Origin: Leucaena leucocephala
Taxonomy: Eukaryota; Streptophyta; Magnoliopsida; Fabales; Fabaceae
NCBI GenBank assembly: GCA_037074615.1
Contig: CM073560.1
Span: 6,083,501 to 6,147,500 of the forward strand
Direction of reading: 5' to 3'
DNA length: 64,000 nucleotides
Positions 35,795 through 48,417 of the stretch are shown piece by piece; within the stretch, counting starts at the first letter, position 1; each line of letters begins with the position of its first letter. A program made the translations under genes and the position numbers. The notes under the pieces are model-generated. The model was not told the DNA's origin, ran no database searches, and saw only the letters and a list, made by a program, of their open reading frames with translations.

Positions 35795-37493
35795 TCTGGC
35801 ATCTATCATCCCCGCTCCTAAGAAATAGCATCTCCCCATATCACGGAATTCCAAGTCCAACTACCTTCCTTTCGGTTCTCACTGATTATCTTAGGAGAAA
35901 TGATTAAAGTAGGCCCACTCAACTTTTATTTCTTATTTAAATTTATTTGTTTCCCTTTTTATTAAAAATATTCTCTACTAATGTAATTTTTGTTGTTTAT
36001 TGTTTTTACTCTTACTTGCTTTTAACTTATTTATTAAAATAATTTTAAATCACATATTTTTTCAAAAGAGTTATTGGTGTATTTTTAAAAGAATTAAACA
36101 TAACCAAATAAATATAAATCTCATCAATTGTATATACCGCCAAGAAATTATAGAAAATAAAGTAAAATTAAGAGCTAAACAAGTAAAAGTAGATAATTCT
36201 AATTATTAGGCTTAGATTTATTTTACTTCTCAAAATATAGAGGATATCTGATCCGAATGTAAACAATGTCTAAGATATGAGGAAACTCAGTTGATTGCCA
36301 TGGTGCAACTGGTGTCTTTCTTATTTTTTTCTGCATACATTTATAACCGAACTCCAAGGTCGGCTGAATATAATAAACCATAAAATAAATGATAACAATA
36401 AGCATAATCTTTGGTTGAGAGACTTGCGCCTGACTTCGCGGAATCTTGCGTTAGTTCCTGATGACTCGTTCCATACCCAAACGTGCAGCAACGTTCTTTT
36501 TTTTCCCGAGCAGATAGGCTTATCCTGAGATCAGCTTCTTCACGTGCATGTAATTGAGGAGTTTCCACGTGACTTCCAAAGATACTCCTGGATCAATATC
36601 TTCACTTGATTATGACCTATTTTATTTTTTTAGATCTTTTGATGATTCTTGACGAACGATCTCTCAGTTGAACAAGATCATACATTCTAATACGATTAAG
36701 ACTTCTAACCTTTACGAGGCATTTGGCTACCAACCCTCCAATATGATACTCTGGACCAAAATCATGAGCAATTGTGACCATCTTTTTGACATATTTCAAT
36801 TCACTCCCTTTGAAGAAGCAAGCAATATCAAGAAAAGTATCTTATTGACGTTTTTATAACCCATCATAGCTTACTTTTAATATCTGTCGAATCTTTGATA
36901 TCATTGAGGTGGTTCCTTTGCATCCATCTAACACGGATTTCCACTCCCTTGCACTCTTATCATACCACTCAGGGCCTATTAATTCAAGAGCTAAGGGAAC
37001 CCCATCGGCATAACTTACCGCACACTCCACAGCATCCTTATATGAAAGCATCAACACACGTCTTTCCAAAGGCATTCCAACTTTAACAATTCAAGAGATT
37101 CTTCAGCATTTAATCCCTCCATCTCATATATTCTTTCAACCTTATAACTCACAGGTAATTGTTTATCCCTTGTTATTATAATGATCCTGCCGCTCCAACC
37201 AAACCAGTCATATGCCCCAACTAACTTTTCTAATTGCTCTCGTTCATCTACACTACGAAGAATTAAAAGAATTTTCTTTATCTCTGAGTATCCATTTTAT
37301 TTGACCAAAGTTGTAGTAGAGAATTTATTTTTTCCATGCGAGAATTTAAACCAACAGGATATTCAGCAACATGGAGGAGCTTCCTTTTGATTATCCTAAG
37401 GATCTCGTTCACAATTTCTTCAATGAATTTATGTTCATAATGTTTCCTCGAAAAGCAAACAGAAAACTCATTCAAAATGTAGACTCTTTTCAC

Positions 37494-38124
37494 ATTCTAT
37501 AAACTATTGCTGCTTCATAAGCAAGAAAACTCAAGCAGGAACTGCAACGATTATATCTCTAGAAGAGAATTAGTTGCAAGTGTATTCATCTATATTAATT
37601 TCTTCTAATGTTCCAGCTACTTAAGGAATCCTCTGATATCTATGTAGTGTGAATAGAGTCCAAAAAAAAAACCGTATGAAAAACATCACCAGCGACTGTT
37701 AACCAGAAGAGGTTTAATTAAAGGGGGTTCCTACTCTAACGTGTCATTAGTACTATACAGAACCTCGTTTATAATGCCGAAAGTATTAAAAGTTTGTAGA
37801 CAAAAAAATTCTTCTGCTCCTTATGTAGCCATCAACCTGTATAACTTAAGGATATGGATGTGCACGAAGTACTCTTGTGCACCTCCATCATTAGGCTTGC
37901 ACGACACTTCTCATCATGCTCAAATTTTCAATCAAATGTGTATTCAATTTTACCTATTTTGTTGAATTCGTGCTCTCTTCCGAGAAAACACCTCATCAGA
38001 CTCATACGGCCTCATGTCAAGAGGAAGCCTTTCTCATGCTACAAATATTTTTTTAATCATCTCAACGCAAAATTATTATGATTTTTAATTTTAATGGAAT
38101 TAAGATGGTCAAAATGAAACTCAC
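37494..38124. other. Unassigned sequence between TNL-4 pieces
   Basis: It occupies the place of the TIR/NB-ARC intron of a TNL but is longer and unlike the introns of TNL-2 and TNL-3. Two short plus-strand frames (37741-38081) have no recognisable homology. It may contain further parts of the cyclophilin gene's introns. Confidence 0.4.
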
Positions 38125-38465
38125 CATTATATAACACACTAGAACGAACGATTTTAGGGTGCATCTCAGCACCATCCATTGCGATCTCCCTCAGCGCATC
38201 AAGTCCTTCAACAAGCTTCCCAAAAACAATTTGAAAACTGCAAAAGATTTCAAACAACAGGATTACTATAATATGAATTTATACAAATGCAATTTTTACA
38301 CACTATGTAGTTTATATTAACACCCCAACTTGATCATGAGAAGGGAAAAATGAAAAACAGGAGTTAAAGTTAACCATATAAATGAACCTGTCAAGCCTTG
38401 GATCAGCTTTCAATGTAATCACAAAGTGAGAATTAATGAGATGCTTTCTGTCAGAAATCTCCATG
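38125..38465 (-). pseudogene. Cyclophilin-type PPIase fragment, two exons
   Basis: Exon 38465-38388 reads NMEISDRKHLINSHFVITLK and ends KADPRLD at a GACAG|GTTC donor. Exon 38237-38125 reads VFGKLVEGLDALREI and ends at AATG|GTGAGT. The pattern (..SHFVITL.. DPRLD / VFGKLVEG...REI) is that of the second half of a cyclophilin peptidyl-prolyl isomerase domain, split by an intron. The fragment lies on the same strand as TNL-4, fused to the truncated TIR exon at about 38465. The rest of the domain is missing, so no active isomerase is expected. Confidence 0.6.
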
Positions 38466-38850
38466 TTTCCCTCTCGTACTTCAGAAGGCTCCAAATCATA
38501 AAAAATTGGCCAAATGTTCGATCATTTCCCATAATCCATTGATAAATTTGAACTAGTTCATTCAGGCAAAACATTGAGGAAGGATAATTCTCAGAAAATA
38601 CAGTAATTGCCATCCTTGATTCCTTGATTGCTTTCAAAAGCTTCGGTGTGATTCCATCCCCTATTCCTATTTCTTTATCATCAAAGAAAGTGTGAAACCC
38701 CTTTTGATGGAGAGCTTTATACAGATTTCCTGTGAAACCATAACGAGTATCTTCACCTCTAAAATTGAGGAAGACATCATATGTCCACTGATAGTGTATC
38801 GAAGATGTTTTGCTCGCCCTCTCATAATTGCTTGCACTGAAAGATACAAA

Positions 38851-39984
38851 TGAAGATATCAGAGTAAATTTAGATAATTGCTCCAAAAAATTGCATTTGA
38901 AAGTGATATTAACATGTAAGAGACAGAAAAGATGAAAAGGAAGAAGATATATACCTGAAAGATCAACGTACATTTGCCCAAATTAAAGAATCAGAAAAGG
39001 TGAAATTTATTCTCTCGAAAGGAAACTTCATTTTCTCTAAAAGATTGCATTTATAATTAAGAGCACAGTGATCCACTCATAGTTTTTCTTTATTCCCAAT
39101 AATCAGTAAATCTTCCTGTATAGTTGGCTTAAATGAGGGAAACCGGTGCAACATTTATTATTATTATTATTATTATTTTAAAAAGACTCAACCCAAATGA
39201 AAGCTCAACACTTTGGGGCTGCGCTGTACTAGACTTGATCCAAAAATAGCACAAGAATGGATCAAGATCTGGGTTTATATACTACACTACTCTATACTCC
39301 CAAATAGGAGAATTTGAATTCAATTGATAGAAAGATGGAAACAAAACAGTAATTGCCATGCCCAACGCCGATCAAACCCATATCTATCAGAGTGTGAAAA
39401 TGAAAAAAAAAAATGTGAGAAATTGCCAGATATTTGGTGGAAGAGAGTGATGGAACAGGAAATTACTTGAAAAGCTCTACAAGCTGTGCCTTGGATGAGA
39501 GTCGCAAGTGGCCGTAGGAGTTTTCACTCTTTCAACAAGGATAAATAAGCTAATTTTCTAACGAGTAAGGATAAACAAGTTTGAAACTTCGTAACGAAGG
39601 AAGAAAAATAGAGACAAAGACTTGAACTGAAAGTTGCTTTATTATTTGGGTTAAAACTCATCAAAACCAGAAGACATTTTGTTCTACACCATCAAAAGAA
39701 ATCTACAAAAACCCATCTTTCGTTCTTCCAAAACCAACTCCAAAACTCAAAGCTACCAAACCCAAAGACATTGGAATCCTGATAGTGAATTGAAGCTAGT
39801 TCAATCCGACGCTGTCGCTTTCAACAATGACAGCGAACAAGCACAAATTAAGAGGGAACATCATAAGCTTCAATCTGGACCCATAATTCTCAATTTCAGT
39901 AAATCAGTAATCATAAATAGGAATTAAGATGGGGATATAGTATATGATAGATCTTGTAAGAATAAAGCAGGACCATAAGCATAC
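38851..39984. other. Upstream flank of TNL-4
   Basis: Includes the third copy of the repeated module (39139-39540, with an (ATT)n run at its left edge). A plus-strand frame at 39679-39927 is not supported by any homology. Otherwise no gene seen. Confidence 0.5.
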
Positions 39985-40182
39985 CTCAGTGGAACTATTA
40001 GCCCGCTTGATTTCGGCTTCAGATGAAACACCGTCGTCCACTGTGGAGGATTCTCGTTCTTGACGGGTTTAAGAGGAAGAGGAGCGTTGCGATCTGAGAA
40101 GAAGTCAAGCTCGTCGAGGGGAAGCGGAATCGGCTGTGGAGGGGCGAGAGAGATTGATGTGGAGGCCTAGGGAGGGAAGCAT
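39985..40182 (-). pseudogene. Possible first exon of the cyclophilin-like gene, broken
   Basis: A minus-strand ATG (40182-40180) opens MLPSLGLHINLSRPSTADSA, a Ser/Arg-rich start that could be a plastid transit peptide, then meets two stops. Further on, the same frame reads ESSTVDDGVSSEAEIKRANS and ends at a consensus ACTGAG|GTATGC donor (39985). Same strand as the cyclophilin exons at 38125-38465, with the TIR fragment of TNL-4 in between. Assignment to one gene is inference; the exon itself is not recognised with certainty. Confidence 0.35.
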
Positions 40183-40194
40183 GGTGTGGGTTTA

Positions 40195-40425
40195 AGAAGA
40201 ATCAAAAGCAACACGTATCAATTGGGTGCATTTGCAATTACACACCACCGTTTTCGTCGGTGACGCCTACATCGGAATCCCTGGCCTCCCTTCATGTCAG
40301 CGGCCATTGAAGGGGTTCTCTCCGTATGGTCCATTCGAAGAGAGGAGGCGGGGGGAAGGAAGGGTTAGGCGGAGAAAGAGTGGTAAGGTGGAATGAATTG
40401 TACCGCGTGGGATATTAGTCAAGTT
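40195..40425. repeat. Second copy of the segment at 1-235
   Basis: Near-identical to the left edge of the window, directly upstream of the possible exon at 39985-40182, so it may be that gene's promoter or 5' leader. Confidence 0.6.
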
Positions 40426-40659
40426 TAGAAGTCAAAATTAACATCTAGTTTAACAATGCTACGGTTTTAACACGTTCATAGTAACAATGTTTAAAAAAAA
40501 AATTGGACGAACCGGAGCTTCCGAATAAAAATTTTTAGGATAAAATTACGTTTTAACCTTTATTATTTTGATGTTAGACACACACAAAAATAAAGTAATT
40601 TTTCATCAGGAAAATATCACTAGGATCCTAGACAAAAAGAAAATAATAGCTAAAAAGTC

Positions 40660-41203
40660 TTGAGAGATTTTTAAATAATTAAAAAATCCCATCAGATATA
40701 AGGGTGAGAAATTATAAATTGTTATTACCATTTTATCCTCACTTATTAATTATCACACCATCACTTATCAATGCTCATCTTCGCTTGTTATTAAGAAATA
40801 TTTAAAATACCACATCCTTTAAATTCTATTTAAGAAAGATATAATAATTTAATTTTAATTAACTAATGACTAAATAATTTATATTTTATTTTTTAAAAAA
40901 TAAAATAAATCATAAAATTTTAGATAAGTTCTCATTGTTATATTTTAAGACACTCACGTGTTGCTTACTTCAGTCTTACAGCCAATACTTTCACTGACAT
41001 GACACAGTTGCTTTTTTTCGGTGGTATACAATTTTTTAGGAAGTGTTAGAGTGACCCACTATCTAAAAGGTAAGACAAAATCTCTATTCTTTTTAAGCGA
41101 TATTAATATCGAGTAGGACGAGCCGTCTATTATCCTCAGGCGTAAATCTACGCACGCACTCAGAAGCTAAGATGCCTTTCTAATCGCTGCGACTGGAACC
41201 ATA
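40660..41203 (+). repeat. Left copy of the 0.54-kb duplication flanking the Copia element
   Basis: 544 bp of foldback interior plus the first part of a SINE, repeated in direct orientation at 46560-47099 (540 bp) on the other side of the retrotransposon. I count about nine differences by eye, including a 4-bp indel. Confidence 0.85.
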
Positions 41204-44200
41204 GCAATAAGATTAGAAAGAGAGAAAAGATGGAGACAAGAAAATGAGAGAAGTATATATTATATTCTTTCTCCTTCCTCTTACAACACAAATGGAATGC
41301 CCTATTTATAGGCATAGAAGTTGAAGATGAAGAGTCTAGTAATTAATGGGAGAATAATGAAGAGTCTAGTAATTAATGGAGGAGTAATGAAGAGTCTAGT
41401 AATTAATGGAGGAATAATGACTTAGGGAATTTGAAGAGGTAGAGGGAGATGGAGATGGACATCTATATTCTAATATTCATAACACTCCCCCTTAGATGTC
41501 CATTCTTTAATAATGTGCCTCATTAAAAAACTTTAACTAGGAAAAACCCTGTGGGATAAAAACCTAATAAAAGAAAAAGAGTACACAATTAATTGATATA
41601 CTTACAGAGCTGCCTCATTAAAAACCTTGCTAGGAAAACCCAGTGGGACAAAACCTCAGACAAGGGAAAAAGAGTACAGCGTGTATCGACTCCCCCTTTT
41701 AGTAACATCAATTGATATCTCTGAATCTGCGAAGTTCGATATCATATATGAGCTTCTCAAATATTGTCGCTGGAAGTAACTTGGTGAATAAATTTGCTAG
41801 ATTTTCTTTAGACCGGATTTGCTGGATATTAATCTCATAATTCTTTTGAAGATCATGTGTGAAAAAGAATTTTGGAGAAATATGTTTTGTCCTGTCTCCT
41901 TTGATGTACCCTTCTTTTAGTTGGGTAATACATGCAGTATTATCTTCATATAGAATTGTTGGGATCATTTTACTAGATGACAATCCACAAGTAGTACGTA
42001 TATGATGTATTATCAATATTAACCATACACATTCTCGACTTGCTTCATGTATCGCTATTATTTCTGCATGATTAGATGATGTGGCTGATATGGTTTGTTT
42101 CATTGATCGCCATGAAATAGCTGTTCCATTACATGTGAACAAATAGCCTGTTTGCGATCTACCAACATGTGGATCAGACTGAAATCCAGCATCAGCATAT
42201 CCGACAAAGTCAGTCTTATGTTCATTTGAATAAAATAATCCCATATCCATAGTACCATTCAAGTAACGAAGAATGTGCTTAACCCCATTCTAATGTCTTC
42301 GTGTTGGTGAAGAACTATATCTTGCTAATAAGTTAACAGCAAATGATATATCTGGTCGTGTGTGACTAGCAAGATACATAAGCACACCAATTGCACTAAG
42401 ATAAGGCACTTCTGGGCCAAGTAGTTCTTCATCACCTTCTTGAGGTCTAAAGGGATCTTTATCTTTCTCCAGAGATCTCACAATCATTGGAGTGCATAAT
42501 GGATGTGATTTATCCATATAAAAACGTTTTAATACTTTTCTCGTCTAAGTTTCTTGACACACGAAGATCCCATTTTTCAGATGTTCAATTTGTAGTCCAA
42601 GGCAAAATTTTATTCTTCCCAGGTCCTTCATTTCAAACTCTTTCTTTAAGCAATTCACTGCTTTGGAAATCTCTTCAGGAGTTCCAATGATATTTATGTC
42701 ATCGACATAAATAGCAATTATAACAAATTTATTTTCAGATCTTTTTATAAAAATGCATGGACATATCTGATCATTCTTATATCCTTCTTTCAATAGATAT
42801 TCACTAAGTCGATTATACCACATGCGCCCTGATTGCTTTAATCCATATAAAGACTTATTTAACTTAATTGAGTACCGTTCTCGAGAACTTGAATTATATA
42901 ATTTTGGTAACTCAAATCTATCAGGGAGACTCATATAAATGTCATTGTCAAGTGAGCCATACAAATAGGCTGTAACAACATCCATTAGATGCAAATCGAG
43001 GCTTTCTTTTACTGTCAGACTAATTAGATATTGAAAAGTAGTTGCATCCACCACCGGTGAGTATGTTTCTATAAAATCAATACCAGGTCTTTGTGTAAAT
43101 CCTTGAGCAACAAGTCGTGCTTTATATCTTACTACTTCACCATTTTCATTTCGTTTTCTCACAAAAACCCATTTATATCCAACTGGTTTTACATCTTCAG
43201 GTGTAAGAACCACAGGGCCAAAAACTTTTCGTTTTTCTAATGATTTTAATTCAGCCTCAATTGCGTCTTTCCATTTTGACCAATCATCTCTTTGTTTGCA
43301 TTCGCTAATAGATCTTGGTTCATGATCCTCATCATCATTTATTACATCAAGCACTACATTATATGCAAAAATATCGTCAACGTTGACTTTATCTCGATCC
43401 CATCGTATTCTATTGACAACATAATTTATTGAGATCTCATTATTTTCATATATTTCAGGTACCTGAATGTCTCTCGAAATTGAGACATTAGTGTTGTCAA
43501 AGGACTCTTCTGGAGTCACTAAATTTTGTTGAATATCCTCGACCTGGCCATCTATATTTATAGCTCCTTTTCTTTTTTGAGAATTTTTATCTTTGGAACC
43601 GATGGGCCTGCCACGCTTCAAGCATGCTTTTGATCCATTAGATTGTCCAATAGGAACATCAATTCTGATAGGAGCATTCGCAGCTGGAACATGTGATTTG
43701 GTCACTTTCTTGGGGTCAGTGAATGCGTCTGGCAATTGATTGGCTAAACTCTGTAAATGAATTATCTTTTGAACTTCTAGCTCACATTGTTTTGTACGAG
43801 GATCAAGATGATATAATGATAATTCATTCCAACTAACTTTATTTTCCAACTGTTTATTTTCTCCCCCTAATGTTGGAAAATTTGATTCGTCAAAATGACA
43901 ATCAGCAAATCGAGCCGTAAATAAATCTCCTGTTGTTGGCTCTAAATATTTTATTATAGAAGGAGATTCATATCCAACATATATTCCCATCCTTCTTTGA
44001 GGACCCATTTTAGTACGTTGTGGTGGAGCAATCGGAACATATACCGCACATCCAAAAGTTCTTAGATGGGAAATATTTGGTTCCTGACCAAAAACCATTT
44101 GTAAAGGGGAGACCTTAAGATAACTAGTTGGCCTGATACGAATTAACATCGCTGCATGTAAAATTGCATGTCCCCAAGTAGATATTGGGAGATTTGATTT

Positions 44201-46559
44201 CATAAGCAATTGTCTTGCAATCAACTGCAAACGTTTAATTAATGATTCTGCAAGACCATTTTGTGTATGAACATGTGCTACAGGATGTTCAACATCGATT
44301 CCCAGAGACATACAATACTCATTGAAAGCTTGTGAAGTAAATTCACCAGCATTATCTAGACGTATTTTCTTAATAGGATAATCTGGAAAATGTGCTCTCA
44401 ATCTAATTAGTTGAGCAAGTAATCTCGCAAACGCCAGGTTACGAGAAGATAATAAGCAAACATGTGACCATCTTGTTGATGCATCAATTAAAACCATAAA
44501 ATATCTAAATGGTCCACATGGTGGGTGTATCGGCCCACAAATATCTCCCTGTATACGTTCTAGAAAATTGAGAGACTCACTTTCTATTTTCATCGATGAT
44601 GGTTTAATAATTAGTTTCCCTTCAGAACATACAGCACATGAGAAAATATGAGATTGTGGAATTGATTCTCTTCCCAACGAATGTCCACATGAATTCTCAA
44701 TTATTCTTCGCATCATTATTGTCCCAGGATGGCCTAACCGGTCATGCCAACTATTAAATTTATTCTCACTTGCAAACTTCTAGTTTGCAATAGCATGTGT
44801 TTCAATTGTACTAATAAATGTTTAGTACATTTCAGAGGAAAGAGCAGGGAACTTTTTCAGTGTGCAATTTTTACCAGAAATCATATCTGTGATAACAAGA
44901 TATTCCTGGTTTTCTCTATTTGTTGTTTCAATATGGTATCCATTTCTTTGGATATTCTCAACAAATTCCTGGTAGATTTGGAGGAATAAAATGCACTATC
45001 AATGTATAATTGTGTTCCTCCAGGTAACAATATATTAGCTCTTCCAAACCCCTCAATCATCTTTATACTTCCAGATATAGTCTGGACATTGGCTTTTCGC
45101 ATTACCAAAGATGAAAAATATTTTGGATTTCTGAATATTGTATGAGTTGTTGCACTATCAACGAGACACAAATCTTCTTTATTAATGTCAAGGAGTGCCA
45201 TTCTTCATTAACAGGAACATAGCAAAAGAAATACAAAAGAATTAATGAAAAGAAATACTCATAATTTTATTTATTGATAGAAATAACTTCATTATATCAA
45301 AAAGAAAATACACATAATTATAAAAGTTTAGCTTAATTTTTGGACACTCCCATCGCTAATTAGTTGATCAATTCTTTCGTTAGGATTGACAAAGAAATAA
45401 GCAACATCTAAATGAATCACATCCATGTTGCCATAATCATAATCACTTTCTTCCCCAGCAAAATTTGTTTCTATCTTTGGCTCTTTGCCTTTATTTTTCT
45501 TTTAGAGCGATTCTTGATATAGTTCAACCAAATGTCTTGGTGTATGATAAGTACGAGCTCAATAATCTTTGCCACCACCACCACGATGACATAAATTTTC
45601 AATATAATTATCATTCCCACTAGTTTCCTTTTTGTGATTATCATCATTGTTTACCTACCTCGAGTGGGAACCAAGACCACGTTGACCGTGGCCTCGTATA
45701 TAGCCACGGTCGCATCCACGTCCATGTCCCCAACCACGGGATGATTCATTTATTACTACATTCACTTCTGGGAATGCAGTAGAGCTAGTTGGACGGGATT
45801 CATGATTCCTCATTAAAAGCACATTATTTTGTTCAGCCACCAAAAGGCAAGAAATCAGTTCAGAATACTTTTTGAAACCTTTTTTCACAATATTGTTGTT
45901 GCAAGAGCACATTGAATACATGAAATGTGGAGAATGTTCTTTCTAACATGTCATCATCAGTAATTTTCTCTCCACATAGTTTCAGTTGAGAACTAATTTT
46001 AAATAGTGCAGAATTATAAAATAATTGAGATAATTCTTTCCAGTAATATCAAGAGCCACAAACTCAAATTTTATAAGATTCATCATGATGATACTATCAT
46101 AAAATGTAACAAAAGTTGAATGGAGATTTAGATTAAGAAGGTTGAGTAATTAGAAAATAATCAAATATGAAACTACAATTTAACATGAAAGTAATATAGA
46201 AACTCACCTTCCAATGATAGATTTTACAAGAATATCAGTTGGTTAGAGCAGTCGTGCTGATAACGTGTTATAAAACTAGCAATAAGATTAGAAAGAGAGA
46301 AAAGATGGAGACAAAAAAATGAGAGAAGTATATATTATATTCTTTCTCCTTCCTCTTACAACACAAATGGAATGCCCTATTTATAGGCATAGAAGTTGAA
46401 GATGAAGAGTCTAGTAATTAATAGGAGAATAATGAAGAGTCTAGTAATTAATGGAGGAGTAATGAAGAGTCTAGTAATTAATGGAGGAATAATGACTTAG
46501 GGAATTTGAAGAGGTAGAGGGAGATGGAGATGGACATCTATATTCTAATATTCATAACA
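41203..46559 (-). mobile_element. Ty1/Copia LTR retrotransposon, minus orientation
   Basis: 5,357 bp. LTRs: 46266-46559 (294 bp, 5' LTR of the minus-strand element, TGTTAT...ATAACA) and 41203-41484 (282 bp, 3' LTR lacking about 12 bp of its outer end). They differ at only about two positions, indicating a young insertion. Primer-binding site next to the 5' LTR: cgttatcagcacgactgctc on the minus strand (about 46246-46265). Polypurine tract: aagggggag next to the 3' LTR (41485-41493). The LTR holds three tandem units containing gaagagtctagtaattaatg. Coding region 45921-41708 is broken. There is no 5-bp target duplication; a 0.54-kb duplication flanks it instead. Confidence 0.92.
41708..45921 (-). 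pseudogene. Copia gag-pol, interrupted
   Basis: Pieces in order on the minus strand: gag tail with AEQNNVLLMRNHESRP and a Gly/Arg-rich end (45921-45655); protease region with LVDSATTHTI (45201-44881; the usual DSGAT/DSATS active-site context); integrase core and reverse transcriptase in one 723-codon frame (44716-42545), with integrase DIRGDI-like GDICGPIHPP, LDNAGEF, and RT WKDAIEAELKSL, YKARLVAQGFTQ and IYVDDINIIG (catalytic YVDD); then RT end (42517-42290) and RNase H with GYADAGF, EDNTACI and SKENLANLFTK (42262-41708). Frame breaks separate these, so the element cannot encode a full polyprotein as read. Confidence 0.9.
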
Positions 46560-47099
46560 TTGAGAGATTTTTAAATAATTAAAAAATCCCATCAGATATA
46601 AGGGTGAGAAATTATAAATTGTTATTACCATTTTATCCTCACTTATTAATTATCACACCATCACTTATCAATGCTCACCTTCGCTTGTTATTAAGAAATA
46701 TTTAAAATACCACATCATTTAAATTCTATTTAAGATATAATAATTTAATTTTAATTAACTAATGACTAAATAATTTATATTTTATTTTTTAAAAAATAAA
46801 ATAAATCATAAAATTTTAGATAAGTTCTCATTGTTATATTTTAAGACACTCACGTGTTGCTTACTTCAGTCTTACAGCCAATACTTTCACTGACATGACA
46901 CAGTTGCTTTTTTTCGGTGGTATACAATTTTTTAGGAAGTGTTAGAGTGACCCACCATCTAAAATGTAAGATAAAATCTTTATTCTTTTTAAGCGATATT
47001 AATATCGAGTAGGACGAGCCGTCTATTATCCTCAGGCATAAACCTACGCACGCACTCAGAAGCTAAGATGCCTTTCTAATCGCTGCGACTGGAACCATA
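46560..47099 (+). repeat. Right copy of the 0.54-kb duplication
   Basis: Direct repeat of 40660-41203. To its right the SINE and foldback sequence continue normally (ggaaccataacaaagttg), so this side is the undisturbed one. Confidence 0.85.
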
Positions 47100-47185
47100 A
47101 CAAAGTTGTACTCCCCAAGGTTCGAACACGTTCCAAATAGTCACATATCTCACATTTTTATCAGTTAAACCCATGGACAATGGGT
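46907..47185 (-). mobile_element. tRNA-derived SINE in foldback copy G
   Basis: About 279 bp flanked by the direct repeat acatgacacagtt (46893-46906 region and 47186-47198). Read on the minus strand it has a B box (gttcgaacc) near its 5' end and finishes with a short A-run next to the left repeat. A truncated copy, 41011-41203, lies to the left of the Copia element because of the flank duplication. It is not the same family as the SINE at 22775. Confidence 0.65.
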
Positions 47186-47234
47186 ACATGACACAGTTAC
47201 TTGTTATTGCTTGTGAGCTCCGTTGTCAATGTTA

Positions 47235-47688
47235 AGGCCTGTTTAGATTAACTTTTAGAGAATAGATTTTGGAAAAAATAGATTTTGAAAATAGAGATAC
47301 TTGGATAATTAGTAGCAGAATCACTTTTTTATATTAGTAAATTATAAAAAAAGGTATGATTTGATTAAAGTAAGAGAGGGTAGAGAAGAAAGAGGAGAGA
47401 GTGTAGAGAAGAGAGAGGAGAGATGAGATAGGGTGGGGAAGAGAGATAAAAGAAGAGAGAGTAGAGATGGTAGAGAAGAGAGAGGAGTGAGGAGTGAGGG
47501 TATAAGAAAAAGTAGGAGTAATATAGTAATTAAATAGTATATAAGCTCTTTTATTGATCCAAAAACTATTTTCAGTAACTTATTCAAAATTATGATTTCA
47601 GACCATAGTTTTGCCTAAAATCACTTATGAACAAATATGACTGTTTGTTTCAAATTTTTCTAAACTAAGATTTTGCCCAAACACACAC
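47235..47688. mobile_element. Tourist-like MITE
   Basis: Begins ggcctgtttagattaac and ends gcccaaacacacac, with tta on both sides (47232-47234, 47689-47691), the usual target duplication of Tourist elements. Interior includes a GA/TC-rich stretch. It interrupts the sequence gttgtcaatg..gagttacttg of the foldback. A related element is at 58655-59102. Confidence 0.65.
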
Positions 47689-48417
47689 TTAGTAGAGTTA
47701 CTTGTCAATTTCCATGTACACTGAATTGATAAGTGATAGCAAAATGGTAATAGCATATTTACCATCTCTCAGCTTTAGGTCTTAAGAAACTTTTTAATTA
47801 TTTAAAATTGTTATTATTTTTATTCTAGTGTGTTTTTCTCCCCGTCATCTATCATCACCGCCGCCCCCAAGAAATATAATATCGCCACGTCACGGAATCC
47901 CTGCCACCTTTGTTTTGGCTTACACACCTCACTCATTAGCATAGTAGATGGTTGTTTTCCTATCATTAACTTCGGCTTGAATACTGAAGAAGCTTAAACT
48001 CATTATTTATTTTCATTCCAATTTACATTTATTGATTTAATACTAAGCATAAGTTTGTTACAAAAGATAAAGAGAAGGGAAGTGCCTTACCTCTTCCTAT
48101 ACATTATATGGAGATATGAGGAAATGAAGTGTATATATATATAATGTCTCTTTGACAAACTAAATGATTTCCCAAAACACACAATACCATTTCTTATACA
48201 ATTACAACAACTGACATCAACACAAACTTTTCCAACCAAAAAAAACATTTGTCATATGAAATGTCTGCTGAGCTCAAACCATATCTTATGCCATAAACTA
48301 CAACGTCACTGATATATAAAATATCATTCAGAACCAACACTCACATAATCATGTTCAATTGAAACGAATGCTATGTTACCTACAAGAACATGCAGTTCTT
48401 TTATTTTTTTTTTTTAA

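Larger units (their letters stand above)
36617..38846 (-). pseudogene. TNL-4: degenerate TIR-NB-ARC copy
   Basis: TIR part (about 38815-38470) retains YDVFLNFRGEDTR and FCLNELV but has a 1-bp deletion near 38520 after the IMGN motif and ends abruptly at EPSEVRE, where cyclophilin-like sequence takes over (38465-38125). NB-ARC part (37493-36617) keeps its N-terminal linker (NSRMEKINSLLQL), then lacks the P-loop entirely: the sequence jumps to the region around kinase-2. Later pieces (SYADGVPLALELIG; KYVKKMVTIAHDF) lie in different frames. No LRR or C-terminal exons follow. Clearly non-functional. Confidence 0.85.
40609..47840. repeat. Foldback/MITE-like element, copy G, interrupted
   Basis: The left terminus (aggaaaatatcactaggatc, 40609) and right terminus (tattctagtgtgtttttctc, 47821-47840) belong to one foldback element. 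It was invaded by a SINE (46907-47185), a Copia element (41203-46559) with a 0.54-kb flank duplication, and a Tourist-like MITE (47235-47688). Confidence 0.6.

Noticed and set aside
47342..47587. Leu/Ser-rich minus-strand frame
   Set aside because: Translation of a GA-rich low-complexity stretch inside a Tourist-like MITE.
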